Positions 6,038-8,094 of a DNA stretch of 8,094 bases are shown here, in pieces; the first letter of the stretch is position 1; each line of letters starts with the position of its first letter. The notes below the pieces were generated by a model. It was not told where the DNA came from, searched no databases, and was given only the letters and a program-made list of their open reading frames with translations. The stretch lies in assembly GCA_003161535.1 (NCBI GenBank), contig PMOM01000122.1:1-8094 (forward strand). The letters are read 5' to 3'. Both the position numbers and the translations under genes were made by a program. This DNA comes from Caulobacteraceae bacterium (GTDB lineage Bacteria > Pseudomonadota > Alphaproteobacteria > Caulobacterales > Caulobacteraceae).

Positions 6038-7270
6038 ATGCCCGCCGACAAGCCCGTCAAGAAGGTCGTGCTCGCCTATTCCGGCGGCCTCGACACCTCG
6101 ATCATCCTCAAATGGTTGCAGCAGACCTATGGCTGCGAGGTGGTGACCTTCACCGCCGACCTGGGCCAGGGCGACGAGCTGGGTCCGGCGCGCGACAAGG
6201 CTCTGCTGCTGGGGGTCAAGCCGGAAAACATCTTCATCGAGGACCTGCGCGAGGAGTTCGTCCGCGACTTCGTCTTCCCGATGTTCCGGGCCAACACCGT
6301 TTATGAGGGCCAGTATCTGCTGGGCACCTCCATCGCCCGGCCGCTGATCGCCAAGGCGCAGATCGACATCGCCCGCAAGGTCGGCGCCGACGCCGTCTCC
6401 CACGGCTCGACCGGCAAGGGCAACGATCAGGTTCGCTATGAAGTCACTTATTATGCCCTCGAGCCCGACATCCGGGTGATCGCGCCGTGGCGGGAGTGGG
6501 ACTTCAAGAGCCGCGAGGCCCTCCTCGCCTTCGCCGAGGCCCACCAGATTCCCATCGCCAAGGACAAGCGCGGCGAAGCGCCGTTCAGCGTCGACGCCAA
6601 TCTTTTGCACTCCTCATCCGAGGGCAAGGTGCTGGAAGACCCCGCCGCGCCGGCGCCGGAGTTCGTGCACATGCGCACCATCTCGCCCGAGGACGCTCCC
6701 GACCGGCCCCACGAATTCACCCTGGCCTTCGAGCGCGGCGATCCGGTGGCCATCGATGGCCACGCGCTGTCGCCGGCCGCCCTGCTGACCGCTCTGAACG
6801 CTCTGGGCCACGACAACGGCGTCGGCCGCCTCGACCTGGTGGAGAACCGCTTCATCGGCATGAAGAGCCGGGGCGTCTACGAGACGCCGGGCGGCACGAT
6901 CCTGCTGGCCGCTCACCGGGGCATCGAGTCGATCACTCTGGATCGCGGCGCCATGCATCTCAAGGACGAGCTGATGCCGCGCTACGCCGAACTGATCTAC
7001 AACGGCTTCTGGTTCGCCCCCGAGCGCGAGATGCTGCAGGCCGCCATCGACCACTCGCAGGAAAAGGTCACCGGCGAGGTGCGGGTCAAGCTCTACAAGG
7101 GCAATGTCAACGTGATCGGCCGCGCCAGCCCCTATTCGCTTTACGACCAGGACCTCGTCACCTTCGAGGAAGGCGTCAGCGCCTACGATCACCGCGACGC
7201 GGCGGGCTTCATCAAGCTCAACGCCCTGCGCTTGCGGGTGAAGGCGCGCCGGGACGGGCGGACGCGGTAG
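6038..7270 (+). CDS. argG: Argininosuccinate synthase
   Basis: ArgG joins citrulline and aspartate with ATP to form argininosuccinate, the penultimate step of arginine synthesis, in the cytosol as a homotetramer. The 410-residue length fits the type I enzyme. The PP-loop AYSGGLDTS is at 13-21 and the second family signature [13 protein letters not shown] at 123-135. [17 protein letters not shown] (186-202) and [12 protein letters not shown] are also recognisable, so both the nucleotide-binding and the synthetase/tetramerisation domains are complete. ATG 6038 has an AAGGA Shine-Dalgarno sequence with a 6-base spacer. The gene lies 48 bases after kup and 12 bases before the GFA-like gene, so it may be co-transcribed with the latter. 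I see no clear separate promoter in the 48-base spacer, so its promoter may lie inside kup or upstream of it. Confidence 0.98.
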   Translation: MPADKPVKKVVLAYSGGLDTSIILKWLQQTYGCEVVTFTADLGQGDELGPARDKALLLGVKPENIFIEDLREEFVRDFVFPMFRANTVYEGQYLLGTSIARPLIAKAQIDIARKVGADAVSHGSTGKGNDQVRYEVTYYALEPDIRVIAPWREWDFKSREALLAFAEAHQIPIAKDKRGEAPFSVDANLLHSSSEGKVLEDPAAPAPEFVHMRTISPEDAPDRPHEFTLAFERGDPVAIDGHALSPAALLTALNALGHDNGVGRLDLVENRFIGMKSRGVYETPGGTILLAAHRGIESITLDRGAMHLKDELMPRYAELIYNGFWFAPEREMLQAAIDHSQEKVTGEVRVKLYKGNVNVIGRASPYSLYDQDLVTFEEGVSAYDHRDAAGFIKLNALRLRVKARRDGRTR

Positions 7271-7282
7271 GGGAAAGGCGCC

Positions 7283-7804
7283 ATGCGCTCACCGCAAATG
7301 CAAGGCGATCGAAGCCGTCTTGCCAAGGCGCCCAAGGCCGCCTGGGCGCGGGCAAGCGGCCAATGCCAGTGTGGCGAGGTGCGCTTTGAGATCGATGTCC
7401 CGGCGGTATGGGCCTGGCATGACCATTCCGCCGCCGGCCGCCGCGCGCACGGGGGCGCCTACGCCACCTACGTCGGCAGTTGGCGCAGCCGCTTTCGCCT
7501 GATCGCCGGCGAGGCGGCAGTCACCCGCTATGAGGACCCCGCGGCGGGAACGGCGAGGAGCTTTTGCGCCCGCTGCGGTACGCCGCTCTTCTATGAGCGC
7601 CGCCGTTCGCCCAAGATGGTCAATATCCCCCGCGCGCTATTCGCCGGGCGCACCGGCCGCGAGCCGCGCTATCACCTCGGCCTCGAACAGTCGCCGGAGT
7701 GGGCTTACCTCGGCGAGGCCCTCAAGCCCCTGAAGGGGTTCCCCGGCGTGTTGTGGGCGCGGCCCAAACGAAAGACGCGCCTGGACGGCGGCGATCTGCT
7801 CTGA
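7283..7804 (+). CDS. GFA-fold (CENP-V/Gfa family) protein lacking the catalytic zinc cysteines
   Basis: A 173-residue protein of the glutathione-dependent formaldehyde-activating (Gfa/CENP-V) fold. Typical landmarks are GQCQCGEVRFEI (26-37), RRAHGGAYATYVGSW (53-67), GEAAVTRYED (76-85) and RSFCARCGTPLFYE (92-105). C28, C30, C95 and C98 match the four cysteines of the structural zinc site in Paracoccus Gfa. The second set (CxCxxC), which holds the catalytic zinc, is replaced by WAWHDHSAAGRR (43-54), with no cysteine. GSH/formaldehyde chemistry by the canonical mechanism is therefore unlikely; His46, Asp47 and His48 could form a different metal site. I believe relatives with a similar WHDHS stretch occur in other proteobacteria, so this is probably a subfamily rather than a decayed gene. 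A purine-rich GGGGAAAGG precedes the ATG. The gap from argG is only 12 bases, suggesting co-transcription. The function is unknown. Confidence 0.85.
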   Translation: MRSPQMQGDRSRLAKAPKAAWARASGQCQCGEVRFEIDVPAVWAWHDHSAAGRRAHGGAYATYVGSWRSRFRLIAGEAAVTRYEDPAAGTARSFCARCGTPLFYERRRSPKMVNIPRALFAGRTGREPRYHLGLEQSPEWAYLGEALKPLKGFPGVLWARPKRKTRLDGGDLL

Positions 7805-7816
7805 TGGACGGCGAAT

Positions 7817-8094
7817 TCAATCGCCCCGCGAGGCGCCCTGGCGAACCCCCGTCTGGCCGGCCAGCCGGCGGGCTTCGGCCTTGAAGTCGTAGAGCCCGCT
7901 TAGCCTGGCGGCGCAGTCGGGCCAGCGGTCGGCATCGACCCAGTAGTCGCACAAGCCCAGCTTGGCGCACAGGCCCACGAATCTGATGTCGCTCATGAGC
8001 TCGCCATTGTACCCGGGATCGAAGATGATTCCCGGATTGTAGGCGCCGCTGGGGTCGGAGCCGGCTTCGTCGAACACGACATCGTAGGAAGCCG
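7817..8094 (-). CDS. C-terminal fragment, possibly of a TPR/winged-helix protein (partial)
   Basis: An open frame enters from the right edge on the minus strand and ends at TGA 7817-7819; 91 codons are visible and the start is outside the window. The stretch SDIRFVGLCAKLGLCDYWVDADRWPDC resembles the C-terminal ending (RxDPRFxxLxxRLGLxxYWxxxGxWPDFC) of TPR proteins, including CadC-like winged-helix regulators and some adenylate cyclase-like proteins. The preceding part, FDEAGSDPSGAYNPGIIFDPGYNGELM, fits the loop before that last helix. A charged tail (FKAEARRLAGQTG onward) follows. No signal peptide, membrane segment or catalytic motif can be judged from the tail alone. The frame opens past the GTG at 8077 without a stop, so this is the end of a longer gene and not a separate 86-residue protein. 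It converges on the GFA-like gene with 12 bases between the stops. Confidence 0.6.
   Translation of the reverse strand, partial: ASYDVVFDEAGSDPSGAYNPGIIFDPGYNGELMSDIRFVGLCAKLGLCDYWVDADRWPDCAARLSGLYDFKAEARRLAGQTGVRQGASRGD

Noticed and set aside
4285..6306. A 673-codon plus-strand open frame.
   Set aside because: It is a frame shadow of kup running into argG; Arg/Pro/Gly/His-rich with no membrane segments or motifs.
4622..6610. A 662-codon minus-strand open frame opposite kup and argG.
   Set aside because: It is antisense to two well-supported genes, rich in His/Gly/Glu with no recognisable domain. Such long antisense frames are common opposite GC-rich genes.
7805..7816. A possible bidirectional terminator between the GFA-like gene and the convergent right-edge gene.
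   Set aside because: Only 12 bases separate the stops and they contain no stem-loop.
1..8094. A new defence, mobile or secretion system.
   Set aside because: The genes are recognisable housekeeping or common families, with even GC-rich composition and no transposase, integrase, att-like repeats, tRNA or array structure.

Overview
The window is about two-thirds G+C, and its gene content and codon usage (G/C at nearly every third position) suggest an alphaproteobacterium. The closest fit is the Caulobacterales (Caulobacter/Phenylobacterium type). This placement comes from the look of the proteins and is not proven. Almost all of it is ordinary chromosomal housekeeping. I see no mobile element, CRISPR array, tRNA or rRNA.

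Left part (1-2282, minus strand): an rsmB-rpe pair with a 4-base stop/start overlap, then a 190-base gap, then the start of purH, which runs off the left edge. The gap is the most informative non-coding stretch. It holds a two-tier stem-loop just after rpe, a strong sigma-70-type promoter (TTGACA, 16 bases, TATCTT) and, starting about where the transcript should start, a ZTP (ZMP/AICAR-sensing, pfl-type) riboswitch leading into the purH ribosome binding site. PurH consumes ZMP (AICAR), so the sensor and the regulated enzyme match.

Middle part (2388-5989): marC (plus) diverges from rsmB and converges on, and overlaps, a minus-strand SDR oxidoreductase. The SDR diverges from kup, a potassium uptake transporter that appears to start at TTG behind a strong Shine-Dalgarno sequence.

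Right part (5990-8094): a 48-base spacer with two mutually exclusive hairpins, then argG (argininosuccinate synthase), then 12 bases later a GFA-fold protein that keeps its structural zinc cysteines but lacks the catalytic cysteine cluster. Convergent to it, 12 bases away, is the C-terminal end of a minus-strand protein entering from the right edge. It resembles the tail of TPR/winged-helix proteins.

No new multi-gene system is evident. The points most worth following up are the riboswitch and its mode of control, the GFA-like protein with a remodelled active site, the marC/SDR antisense overlap, and the argG leader.
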